The notes under the pieces were generated by a model, which saw only the letters and a program-made list of their open reading frames with translations, made no database searches and had not been told where the DNA came from. 64,000 nucleotides of DNA from assembly GCF_001623075.1 (NCBI RefSeq), contig NZ_LMCF01000079.1, positions 113,785 through 177,784 on the forward strand, written 5' to 3'. Each line of letters starts with the position of its first letter. Positions within the stretch are counted from its first letter, which is position 1. Source of the stretch: Pseudovibrio sp. Ad37 (GTDB lineage Bacteria > Pseudomonadota > Alphaproteobacteria > Rhizobiales > Stappiaceae). Positions 54,596 through 63,873 of the stretch are shown here, piece after piece. The translations under genes were made by a program, and so were the position numbers.

Positions 54596-57500
54596 TCAGG
54601 TCTTATAGAGCTTCAGATCTGCCGTGATTTCACGGTGTACGAGCTCAATTTGCGATGACATCGCATCAACAACGGCTTCCATCTCTGAATGACGTTGCCC
54701 TGCAGACCACTTCTCGATCTTGGGGTTTTCCGGCTTGTCTGTCACCGGAGAGTAGGCATCCAAAGCCTTCTTCAGGTTATCCAGCTCTGTATCAACCTGT
54801 GTGGCATAATCAAACACCGCTTTCATACCATCCGGTTTGCTCAGTTGCTCATCCCGCACTTCTGGGTACTTGAATGGGTCGCCACTACAAAGGTTATGCA
54901 GCTCCTTGATGGAACGATCAATGTTTGGTGTCAGACAACTGTCTCTGGCCATTCGTGGATAGGCTCGCGTGGTAGCTGCCTTCTTGAACAAGAACCAGGA
55001 CTTCAGGGTCAGATCAGGCGTACAAGGATGCCAGTTTTCCACCTTTGGCACTCGGCGCAGCACAACAGGATCATCGCTGTAAAGCGTCTCAAAGTACCGC
55101 ACAACTGCAGAACATACATCTGTGCTGGAAACCAGCACCTCCGGCGTCAAACCACTGTTCCGGCCAACCTGGCGGGCAATGGGGTCTTTTCCCTCCACAA
55201 TCCCGTAGGCAAGCACACACTTAGCAAGTGTGGAATTGCCTGCGATCGCAGCACGTGCCGCTTTACGGTTTGCAGGATCCATCCGTGCTTCCTGATACTT
55301 CTTCCAGCCATAAATAATCTTCGCACGGCCATAGGTTTTATAACCGAAATCAGATAGCGCACGGCCCATGTTCATACCTGCTGAGATGCCGGCAGAAGCC
55401 TGTGTTGCATCAGCCAAGCGCGCAATTTCAGCGGCAACACCAACAACGGAGAAGAAGGTGTTTAGCGTCTTCTGGCTCACCTGAATAGCGGCCTGTGTAT
55501 GTCGCTCTTTGATGGCATGGTAATAGACAGAGTTACTTGCTTCAGCCATGTTGACGTTCTTGCGCCATTTCTCGACCTCAGCAGATTTCTTCGCCAATGC
55601 GATTGCATCCATGGTCAATTTTCTGATCGCTTCTGCAAGGCCTGTTGCTGGGAAGATCGTTGTGACAGCCTTCACACCACCACTTGCAATGGTCTCGATC
55701 ATCTTGATCTTCATTTGAGAAGCTTTGATATCAGCAAGCAGAGTGTCAATGGCCTTCAAAGATTTCTCGACGGCCTTTTCATCATTCGGGTCATCAGGTG
55801 AGGAAGCTTCTGCAATAAGATCTTGCAGAGCCTTGTGCTCCTCATCTGCGCGCTTCTCGATTTCGTCCATGTAAGCTTTGCGCTCTTTCGGATCAGCAAG
55901 CTTTTCCTTCAGACTTGCAAGCGCATTACCTGTTTTTTCTTCTTCGATCTTTTTCAGCGCAGCTGCTGTATTCTTCTTGACGATCTCAGCGTCTTTTTCA
56001 TCGCGGCCTGGCTTCTTGAACTTATCGAGACCACCGGTCAGCAAAGCGTTGACATTTGCCATGATGTCTTCGTCAGAAAGAAGCTCCATACTCTTCTCAA
56101 CGCTCTGGACACCCGCACTTGGACCCGCAAGCTTCAGTTTTTTCTCAAGAATTTGCTGCGGCGTCAGACCTTCAGTCTCAGCTTCGCCTTCTTCAGTCAA
56201 CTCACCTTGATCTGGCTGAATCTTGCCCGTGATGGCATCACCAATGGCATCAGAACCAGTAGCACTGGCGAGGTTTGCCAGGCCTCCTGTGAGGGCTTCT
56301 GCAAAGGCTTGATAGTCGCCATCAATCAACGCTTTTGTCGCTGTACCGGCATCAGTCGTTGCAATCATTGCAGCTTTAAGCGCTTCACCAACAATCTCGG
56401 GAGTGGTGGATTCCGTACCGCTCAACTGCGAACCTGACGAAATTGCCGTGGAGAGGGAATCTGCAAGAGTCCCGATGATGGACATCACCGCTTCTTGCTT
56501 GGCGTCTTTGTCAGGAGCTTGTGTAGCCTGCAAAATTTTCTCTGAAACGCGTCCACCAGCCATAGCAACATCAATCAGGCCAGAAACACCTTCAAAGATA
56601 TTGCCGTGGTCATCCTCGCCTTTGCGGTCAGACGCGGATTTGTCAAAAGCAGCGCCAGCAGAGAGAACCTTTTTGATCTCTTCACCAATCATCTCGCCAG
56701 CTTCGTTCGCAAAGCTCAGCTTATCTGCGGCTGTTTTGCCTTTCTGCTCAGAAAAGACAATACCTTTTTCCGCAGCTGCAAGACCGGTGTCGAGCAATGT
56801 AGTGGTTGCCGTAAACAACGCACGCTGTTCAGCCACCCAATTGGCGTCCTTTGAGAGATTTTCTCCCAGCGAGTTCAAAGCTGAATCAATATTGGTTACC
56901 TTCTGAAGCTGATCTCCATACTTCCCGGCATCTTTTGCTGCTTTGATGACATCCTCTGAGCTTGCATTCGCATCCATGCCAAGAGACTTGCGCAAATCGC
57001 CTGTTACCTGGCCTTTCTGGTTGTTCAGGACATCCTGTTTGGCAGAAATCTGGTCTTTGTCAGGCGCATCACCCGCAACTGTATTCAGATTGGCCAGAGT
57101 GATTGCATTGGATCCGATAGATGAGGCAAGCGTCACGACATCACGCGCAAAACCAATGGCTTCTAACGTGTTTTCGTGTTTGGAAGCGGTTTCGCTATGT
57201 TCATCAAGCTTTTGCTCATAGATTTTTGCACCGCCCTGGAACATCTTCTCAAACTGGCTGTAACGGGAAGGGACCAGATTTGATGGAATGATCCCTTCAC
57301 GAACCAGCGGAGTCCAGAGTTCACGTGTGATGTCCTCTTCAGAAAACATCTCGTTGCCATCTTTATCTTTGGCCGCAATCATCTCGGCTTGTCGTGCCAA
57401 AATACGTTCAAAGGAAGCATTGAGCTTCTTCAAGGTCTCAGCATTGATAGCCCCGCTATCAGCGCGAATGTCAGCACGCGTGTCTATCTCGGTCTGCATG

Positions 57501-57742
57501 TCCCCGGTCATCCAGGGCATCTTTGTGCCAGAGCCGGGGAGCTTGAACCATTTTTCATTCCGCGCCAGCGTTACTTCAAAGTTCTGTGCCTCGCGAATGG
57601 TTTCTTTGTCTCCATCCAGCTTGGCCATAATGTCGGTCAATCGTCCAGCTTTGGCTGCAACACGTTCGGCATTTTGTTCAAAATTGCCGGCGCCTTGTTG
57701 CGCTGTTTTGAGCCAATCGAGCTGTTTTCCGGTAAGGGGCAT
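54596..57742 (-). CDS. Large uncharacterised helical protein, paralogue of the upstream gene
   Basis: A 1048-residue protein that I do not recognise. It begins with the signature LTGKQLDWLK. Residues about 118-217 (RQAEMIAAK, EDITRELWTPLVREGIIP, TLEAIGFARDVV) and about 746-960 (HTQAA-QVSQKT, ALSDFGYKTYGRAK, NSTLAKCVLAYGIVE, VVRYFETLYS, DPVVLRRVPKV, TPDLTLKSWF) are nearly the same in the neighbouring 1093-residue protein, while the middle has diverged. It has no signal peptide or strong membrane segment, and is mostly helical and charged. The start at 57742 shares the leader TGGAGTTTGTC with its paralogue. It is the last gene of a three-gene operon. Confidence 0.85.
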   Translation of the reverse strand: MPLTGKQLDWLKTAQQGAGNFEQNAERVAAKAGRLTDIMAKLDGDKETIREAQNFEVTLARNEKWFKLPGSGTKMPWMTGDMQTEIDTRADIRADSGAINAETLKKLNASFERILARQAEMIAAKDKDGNEMFSEEDITRELWTPLVREGIIPSNLVPSRYSQFEKMFQGGAKIYEQKLDEHSETASKHENTLEAIGFARDVVTLASSIGSNAITLANLNTVAGDAPDKDQISAKQDVLNNQKGQVTGDLRKSLGMDANASSEDVIKAAKDAGKYGDQLQKVTNIDSALNSLGENLSKDANWVAEQRALFTATTTLLDTGLAAAEKGIVFSEQKGKTAADKLSFANEAGEMIGEEIKKVLSAGAAFDKSASDRKGEDDHGNIFEGVSGLIDVAMAGGRVSEKILQATQAPDKDAKQEAVMSIIGTLADSLSTAISSGSQLSGTESTTPEIVGEALKAAMIATTDAGTATKALIDGDYQAFAEALTGGLANLASATGSDAIGDAITGKIQPDQGELTEEGEAETEGLTPQQILEKKLKLAGPSAGVQSVEKSMELLSDEDIMANVNALLTGGLDKFKKPGRDEKDAEIVKKNTAAALKKIEEEKTGNALASLKEKLADPKERKAYMDEIEKRADEEHKALQDLIAEASSPDDPNDEKAVEKSLKAIDTLLADIKASQMKIKMIETIASGGVKAVTTIFPATGLAEAIRKLTMDAIALAKKSAEVEKWRKNVNMAEASNSVYYHAIKERHTQAAIQVSQKTLNTFFSVVGVAAEIARLADATQASAGISAGMNMGRALSDFGYKTYGRAKIIYGWKKYQEARMDPANRKAARAAIAGNSTLAKCVLAYGIVEGKDPIARQVGRNSGLTPEVLVSSTDVCSAVVRYFETLYSDDPVVLRRVPKVENWHPCTPDLTLKSWFLFKKAATTRAYPRMARDSCLTPNIDRSIKELHNLCSGDPFKYPEVRDEQLSKPDGMKAVFDYATQVDTELDNLKKALDAYSPVTDKPENPKIEKWSAGQRHSEMEAVVDAMSSQIELVHREITADLKLYKT

Positions 57743-57772
57743 GACAAACTCCAACGTGTTCAGGAGAACGGG

Positions 57773-60700
57773 TTAAGAACTATAAGTCTTCACATCTGCT
57801 CTGGCATCGTGGAGGATCAACGTTGCTTGTGCTCGCAAAGAATCCGCGACTTCCATCATTTCGGTATGTAATCGGCCACCCGTCCAAGCCTGTGTCTTCT
57901 TGTCTTTTGGTTCAGCAGTGACAGGGCGATATCCCTTGAACTCCAGTTCAAGAGTCTCAAGATGCTTTTGAACATCCTGAGCGTAGGTCAGGATTTTTTC
58001 TTGCCAGTTATCTTCGGAAATCATGTCATCCCGTACAGAGGGGTAGTTGAACGGGTCTCCACCACACAAGGTGTGCAGTGCCTTCAAAGCTTGCTCGATA
58101 GCTGGCGTCTTACAGCTTTCCTTAGCCATCAAAGGATAGGCTTTCTTGGTCGCTGCACGTTTAAAGCTGAACCAACTCTTGAGCGTCAGATCCGGTGTTC
58201 CAGGGTGCCAGTTTGCAACCTTCGGAACACGCCGCAAGACGACGGGATCTTCACTGTAAAGCGTCTCAAAATATCGCACCACCGCAGCACAAACATCACT
58301 GTTTGACACCAGGACTTCGGGTGTCAAACCGCAGTTGCGGCCAACTTGCTGTGCGATAGGATCTCGTTCTTCAACAATGCCGTAGGCAAGCACACACTTG
58401 GCAAGTGTCGAGTTCCAAGCAATTGCCTCGCGGGCCTTCTTGCGGTTCTCTGGATTTTTGCGGGCATCAAGATATTTCCGCCATCCAAAAACGACCTTAG
58501 CGCGTCCGTAAGTTTTATAGCCAAAATCAGAGAGCGCCTGCCCCATGTTCTTTGCAAGAGAAAGTCCCGTAGAGGCTTGCGTTGAATCTGCCAGGCGCGT
58601 GGCCTCTGTAGCCACGCCAATGATAGACAGGAAGGTATTGATTGTCTTCTGACTGACTTGAACCGCTGCCTGTGTATGGCGCTCCTTACAAGCGTGGTAA
58701 TAGGGCGAATTGGCGGTTTGAGCCATTTTCACGTTTCTGCGCCACTTTTCAACTTCAGCGGCTTTCTTACCAAGAGCAACTGCGTCAAAGGCAAGTTTTC
58801 TGCAAGCCTCAACCATGCCCGTTGCCGGAACAACACGCACCAGAACCTGAACACCACCCTTGGCAATCTTTTCAATCAGCTTGTACTTCATTTCAGAGGC
58901 TTTGATGTCAGCAATCAGCCTTTCGACCGCTTCCATTGATTTCTGAAGAGCCTTCGTGTCTTCAGGATCAGGAGGAGGGGAAGCCTCCTCGATCAGGTTT
59001 TTCAGCGCTTTTGTTTCTGCTTCCACATCCGCTTCGAGCTTTTCCATAAACTCTTCGCGTTCTTTCTTGTTGGATTGCTTCTTCTTAAAGTCGGCAAGCG
59101 CGTCCCAGGATTTCTTCGCTTCCATCTTCTGAATGGCAGCATTCGTTCGCTTTACCGTTTCAGCATCCATCTTCTTCTTGTCATTTGCCTCACGGAAGGC
59201 ATCCTGCATTTCACGCATATTATTCGTGATTTTGTGCAAGTATTGTGGATCATGAAAACCATCAAGAAACGCCTCGCGCTCCGTTCGTTTAAACGTACAA
59301 CCAGATCGTTCCAGCTTGCGATCCATAAGTTCACGGGCTGAGAGCTCACTAAGTTCTTCTTTTCCCTCATCAGTGTTGAGAGGAAGATCAGGCTTGGCCA
59401 TTGCGGCGAGGGGGCCTGTGGTAGCAGAAGAAGCTAGCTGCATTAAACCTAGAACAAGGGATTCAGAAAAGGCTTTGTAATCCTTATCTTTGAGCGCTTT
59501 AACAGCAGTGCCGGTGTTGACACCTAAGACAAAAAAAGCCTTGATTGAAACACCAATCAGTTCGGTCTGGTCATTCTCATTTCCAGGACCAGGACCAGGA
59601 CCAGGACCAGGACCAGGACCAGGCCCAGGATCACCGTAGGCATATGCTTTGCTTTCATCCTTAAGAGTCAGTGCAGAATCTTGTTTACCCGTATCGATAT
59701 GGCCTTGAACGTCACCTGCTGCAAAAAAAGCCTCAGCAAGGGAGTCGGCGATAGAGCCGGCAATTTGCAAAACCGCATTCTCTCGCTCTTTGTTCGTTTT
59801 TGCTTGCGTTGCTAAGGCAATCTTCCGCGCAACTTGGTTGGCTTCAATAGCGACACTCACAGCGCCTGCAGCATAAGAAATATTCTGGAGCGTATCCTTA
59901 TCTGCAGCGCCTTCAAATTCTATCTGGTCGGTGGTTTGGTGCTCTTCTTGCTCGTAGGTTTTGCCTGTTGCTTCCAATGCAAGCTTAAGTTGGCCTGCAA
60001 CGATATCAGCAGCGTCTTGGGCAAAGGCGAGTGTGTTTCTTGCGTTCTTTTGTCTCTCCGAAAACTGGATACCTTTTTCTGCCATGGCTAGACCGCCATC
60101 CAGCAACGATGTGGACATCGTCAGTAAAGCTTTTTCCTCTTCGAAAAGCTTGTTTTGCCCCATTAGCTGCTCAACGAGCTGTGATTGGGCTGCTTCTACA
60201 TTCTGGTAGCTTTTGATCTCGCAACTATATTCGCCACGTCGGGCAGCCTCTTCCAGCATCTCTGCATCCGAAGTGTTTGCACCCATTTTGAACTCAGTCC
60301 GAAGGTCTCCGGCAATCTGATCCTGCTTCCCTTTCAGAACCTGACGTTTGGCTGCAATTTCGCGTTTTTCTGCCAGTGAGCGAGATTGGTCTTCAAAGTT
60401 GGCAATGGTCAGCGCGCTACTACCAAGACTTCCGGCCAGTGAGACGACATCACGCGCAAACCCAATGGCTTCAAGCGTGTTCTCATACTTTGAAGCTGTT
60501 TCACTATGTTGCTCCAGCTTCCCCTCATAGATCTCAGAGGCACCCTGGAACATCTGCACAAATTGACTGTATTTATCCGGCACAATGTTGGAGGGAATGA
60601 TCCCTTCGCGAACCAGAGGTGTCCAAAGTTCTCGTGTGATATCTGCATCACTGAAAAGCCGTGTCTTCCCATCCTTCTTCTTCGCCGCAATCATCTCGGC

Positions 60701-61054
60701 CTGCCGCTCTAGGATTTTGCCGAAAGCAGCATTGAGCGCATCAACATTTTCAGATTGAATGAGAGGCGTTTCAGAAGTCACGTCCGCATAGGAATCTACC
60801 TCGGTTTTCATATCACCGGTCATAAAGTCCATTTTGCTTTTTTGCAGCTTGCGCTTAAAAACATTTGGACTTCGGGCGAGCTCAATTTGAAAATCCTGAG
60901 CTTGGTGAATAACCGACTTATCTGCATCCAATTTAGCTAAAATATTGGTCAGTTCTGCAGATTTCTTCTCTTCGTTTTCACTATCAGATTCGAAGTTCTC
61001 CACGCCGCCTTGGGCCTGTGAGAGCCAGTCAATTTGAGACGGAGTTAACGTCAT
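57773..61054 (-). CDS. Large uncharacterised helical protein with a Gly-Pro repeat
   Basis: A 1093-residue protein of unknown function, the tandem paralogue of the gene that follows it 30 bases later. It starts with LTPSQIDWLS and keeps the two conserved blocks (about residues 120-220 and 790-1000). The middle contains a (Pro-Gly)8 linker at residues 476-491, encoded by a tandem hexanucleotide, which separates an N-terminal from a C-terminal helical part. The paralogue lacks this linker. There is no signal peptide. Conserved Cys and Trp residues in the C-terminal block (CVLAYGIVE, DVCAAVVRYFETL, VANWHPGTPDL) suggest a folded domain, not simple coiled coil. Confidence 0.85.
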   Translation of the reverse strand: MTLTPSQIDWLSQAQGGVENFESDSENEEKKSAELTNILAKLDADKSVIHQAQDFQIELARSPNVFKRKLQKSKMDFMTGDMKTEVDSYADVTSETPLIQSENVDALNAAFGKILERQAEMIAAKKKDGKTRLFSDADITRELWTPLVREGIIPSNIVPDKYSQFVQMFQGASEIYEGKLEQHSETASKYENTLEAIGFARDVVSLAGSLGSSALTIANFEDQSRSLAEKREIAAKRQVLKGKQDQIAGDLRTEFKMGANTSDAEMLEEAARRGEYSCEIKSYQNVEAAQSQLVEQLMGQNKLFEEEKALLTMSTSLLDGGLAMAEKGIQFSERQKNARNTLAFAQDAADIVAGQLKLALEATGKTYEQEEHQTTDQIEFEGAADKDTLQNISYAAGAVSVAIEANQVARKIALATQAKTNKERENAVLQIAGSIADSLAEAFFAAGDVQGHIDTGKQDSALTLKDESKAYAYGDPGPGPGPGPGPGPGPGNENDQTELIGVSIKAFFVLGVNTGTAVKALKDKDYKAFSESLVLGLMQLASSATTGPLAAMAKPDLPLNTDEGKEELSELSARELMDRKLERSGCTFKRTEREAFLDGFHDPQYLHKITNNMREMQDAFREANDKKKMDAETVKRTNAAIQKMEAKKSWDALADFKKKQSNKKEREEFMEKLEADVEAETKALKNLIEEASPPPDPEDTKALQKSMEAVERLIADIKASEMKYKLIEKIAKGGVQVLVRVVPATGMVEACRKLAFDAVALGKKAAEVEKWRRNVKMAQTANSPYYHACKERHTQAAVQVSQKTINTFLSIIGVATEATRLADSTQASTGLSLAKNMGQALSDFGYKTYGRAKVVFGWRKYLDARKNPENRKKAREAIAWNSTLAKCVLAYGIVEERDPIAQQVGRNCGLTPEVLVSNSDVCAAVVRYFETLYSEDPVVLRRVPKVANWHPGTPDLTLKSWFSFKRAATKKAYPLMAKESCKTPAIEQALKALHTLCGGDPFNYPSVRDDMISEDNWQEKILTYAQDVQKHLETLELEFKGYRPVTAEPKDKKTQAWTGGRLHTEMMEVADSLRAQATLILHDARADVKTYSS
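59583..59630. repeat. Tandem hexanucleotide repeat, eight units of CCAGGA
   Basis: Eight consecutive hexamers (seven CCAGGA and one CCAGGC) encode (Pro-Gly)8 on the minus strand. Gain or loss of units by slippage keeps the reading frame and only changes linker length, so length variation between strains is expected. Confidence 0.95.
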
Positions 61055-61099
61055 GACAAACTCCAGTGTGGGATCGTTTTCGATCCTTCTTGTTTTATC

Positions 61100-63838
61100 T
61101 TAGCCACCAAGAGAGAGCAGCTTCACTTCCAGCTGAATCAGCTCAGGACGCAGTATGTTCAGATCATTCGGCAGATCGCTGAAGGGGTGTCGCATATAGA
61201 GCTGAATAGCCTGACTGTTGTCCAGTTGCGCAATCAGTGGCCGCACTTGCCTTAGGGCATTTTCGCGGGCTTTCTTGCGCTCCTTCAGGTCTTTTGATTT
61301 GTCAGCAATAGCCGCAACTTGCTTTGGCAACTCTGCAAGGGCCAACGGTTGAGAAATGCACGATGAGAACTTTCGCAAAGCAGCGACATCCACCGCTTCT
61401 TCACCGGCATCCTGCTTGTCTTTCACAGCATTGACAAAAGAGCTGTCGATATACTGCTTGGCTTTGATCAGGCGTGCGATGCATTTATCAGAAAATGTCG
61501 AGATGTCTCTCGCAATGTCCTCTCTGAAGCCCGTAATTTCACCACGCATTGCATCCAGAGCTCCTTCCAGCTCTTTCAGTTTAGCAAGGTTTTCTTTGTG
61601 CGTATGAGAAGCGTCGGACTGATCTTCCAGCTCCGCGATTTCCATGCGAAGTTCTTTCAAACGAGATGTATCAAACTTGCTGGGGTCAACGCGATCAACA
61701 CCCTTGTAGTAAGCAAGAATACGCTTGATGGAGATATCTTTTGACGTCATCATATCCAGCTCATCCTTAAGCGGGCCGGATTTGGTGAGGAAGGCGTTCT
61801 TAGCTTCCTTCTGATCTTTCTGTCGGGCAACACCCTTCTTGTAATCGACTTCCAGTTTTTTGAAGTACTTCAGCTCTGCCTTACTGAAGCGATCTGCATC
61901 TGTGATTTTCTCGCCTCTCTTCTCCATCTCAGCAAGCTTGTGAAGATGGCTCAACTGGCCTTCCAGTTCGTGGACAAAACGGTCGACGCGAAAGATCAGG
62001 CGGTTCGCCAGATCAAGTGAATGGGCCAGTTCGTCGTTTGTGGTTGCGTTGTAGGCAAGGTCTTTCGCTTGATCGAAAAAGACATCCAGATCACCATGAT
62101 ATTGTTTGATCTCATCTGGCGCGAATAGAGAGCCAACCATCTTGGCAAGGCTGGGATCTGCTTTCCCCATTTGTGCAAGTAGTTTTGGGATCTCTGTAAA
62201 CTGGTTCTCGATGATCTTAACTTTGGTGTCGAACAACTCTCGGTTTTTGACGGCCTTACGAACACCTTCTTCGAGTGGGTGTAATTGCTTGGCCTCCATT
62301 TCAGTGCATGAAGCCAGCGCTTTTTCGATGTTCATGGAGAGGGCTTCTTCTTCCAGTTCATCGATGTCATCCGTGAGGCGCAACCGTTCTTCGATGTAAT
62401 AAGCACCTTCCTTGCCTTTCGAGATCTTGTCGATTTTCTCGCGTAGCTTATCAAGGTTTTTAGTCAGCTTTTTATAGGCACCGGGATCCTTCTGAATACC
62501 GGAAAGGATTGCTTCAGCTTTCAGGAACTCCTCAACAGCAATATCTTCCACACCCGTCACACCGGATGCTTTCAACTCATCTAGAAAGTCAAAGGTTTGA
62601 AGAAGACTGTCGATGGTTTTGCGCGGAATTTCCTTCGCATCTTTGGGGCGACGTGGAATTTGGATCATCACGTCCTGATTTAAGCCTGGGACATCACCTG
62701 CGCGTTTGATCGCACGACGTTCATCGGGTTTGGTGACCAGATTTCCCTGCTTGTCGTAAAGGACTAGTTTCTTCAAATCATCGCGGAAGCGCTCTGTACG
62801 CTCACCAAGCTGCGCCGCATCCCACCGCGCTTTTTTTCTCATGCTGTTCTTGTGTGCTGCTGAGGCTTTGAGTGAACTAAGCAAACTGCGAATGGTCGGG
62901 ACCGTTCTGGAGGCGTCCGACATGTAATTATCAAGTGTGGTTTCAATGTCGCCAGCAGCGTCCGCAACACCGGAGTTGCGCAAACTTGTAGCTAGCTTTT
63001 GAATGTGGGTCTTGAGCTGACCAAACTCTCCAACCGCAGCCATGGCCATTTCATTATCATAAAGCAGAATTTCCCAAGCTGGATCATCTTTAGGCAACTT
63101 TGCTGCTCTGACATCCTTCAGTGTCTTCCCAAGGCGTGTTGCAGGTCCGGAGAAACCAATGCCTGTCATTGATTTGATACCCTGACCAACTTCCATGACA
63201 TATGGCTTCAACTCTGCCGGAACAGGAAGTTCTACAGGTTTGCTCTTGGCCGCAGCGACAACGCCTTGCCAAAGCGTTTGCATGTCATCAATGGTGGATT
63301 CTGCTTCCAGAAGGCTGTTATGCGCACCGTCAGTGTCTTTGGTTTTAATCTCCAAAGCAGCGGTTTGAATGAGCGCTTTCGCGTTTTCATAGCTTTTGTC
63401 AAAAGCAATTGCTTCGCTTGGATAATTCTCAAAATCTTTCTTATGCCCATAAATAGAATTGAGACGTTCCAGAAGCTGCTTACTCTGGCTTGCAAGCGCT
63501 GCCAGAGCATCTGAATCGGTGTCTTCATTCTCATGAACAAAATGATCTTTGACGTCGGCTTTCAACTCAGAGAGTTGCGCGGTGACATCTTTGAGTTTTT
63601 CATCACTCTCTGCTTTTATGCGCTCAGCAGTTGCTTCCGTAACAGCCGCTCCGACTTTCTTGTCGTCTTCAGCTTTTGTCTTAGCTGTTGCCTGTGCAAT
63701 CTCTTTCTCTTCTTTTTCTTTGATTGCAGCGGCTGTCTCACGCTCAGCCTCATGCTGTTCCTTAAAGGTCCAGCCGAGTGTTCTATAAACTGATTTCACC
63801 CACTCAAGTTGTTGGGGTGTTAGTTGATCGTCAGACAT
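61100..63838 (-). CDS. Large uncharacterised coiled-coil protein, first gene of the operon
   Basis: A 912-residue, Lys/Glu/Ala-rich protein that I do not recognise. After the shared signature LTPQQLEWVK (about residues 5-14) there is a long probable coiled coil (about residues 25-105), then helical segments throughout, with a late ASCTEMEAKQLHPLEEG region. It is not a paralogue of the other two beyond the N-terminal signature. The start is set at 63838, where GGAG is seven bases upstream; a start at 63850 is open but lacks a site. Its upstream region is cut short by an IS21-like end at 63874. Confidence 0.82.
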   Translation of the reverse strand: MSDDQLTPQQLEWVKSVYRTLGWTFKEQHEAERETAAAIKEKEEKEIAQATAKTKAEDDKKVGAAVTEATAERIKAESDEKLKDVTAQLSELKADVKDHFVHENEDTDSDALAALASQSKQLLERLNSIYGHKKDFENYPSEAIAFDKSYENAKALIQTAALEIKTKDTDGAHNSLLEAESTIDDMQTLWQGVVAAAKSKPVELPVPAELKPYVMEVGQGIKSMTGIGFSGPATRLGKTLKDVRAAKLPKDDPAWEILLYDNEMAMAAVGEFGQLKTHIQKLATSLRNSGVADAAGDIETTLDNYMSDASRTVPTIRSLLSSLKASAAHKNSMRKKARWDAAQLGERTERFRDDLKKLVLYDKQGNLVTKPDERRAIKRAGDVPGLNQDVMIQIPRRPKDAKEIPRKTIDSLLQTFDFLDELKASGVTGVEDIAVEEFLKAEAILSGIQKDPGAYKKLTKNLDKLREKIDKISKGKEGAYYIEERLRLTDDIDELEEEALSMNIEKALASCTEMEAKQLHPLEEGVRKAVKNRELFDTKVKIIENQFTEIPKLLAQMGKADPSLAKMVGSLFAPDEIKQYHGDLDVFFDQAKDLAYNATTNDELAHSLDLANRLIFRVDRFVHELEGQLSHLHKLAEMEKRGEKITDADRFSKAELKYFKKLEVDYKKGVARQKDQKEAKNAFLTKSGPLKDELDMMTSKDISIKRILAYYKGVDRVDPSKFDTSRLKELRMEIAELEDQSDASHTHKENLAKLKELEGALDAMRGEITGFREDIARDISTFSDKCIARLIKAKQYIDSSFVNAVKDKQDAGEEAVDVAALRKFSSCISQPLALAELPKQVAAIADKSKDLKERKKARENALRQVRPLIAQLDNSQAIQLYMRHPFSDLPNDLNILRPELIQLEVKLLSLGG

Positions 63839-63873
63839 TCGAGGCTCCAATTGGTTCTATTATTATCGAGAAC

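Noticed and set aside
59583..59630. Repeat array considered as a CRISPR fragment
   Set aside because: The unit is six bases without spacers and lies inside a coding frame.
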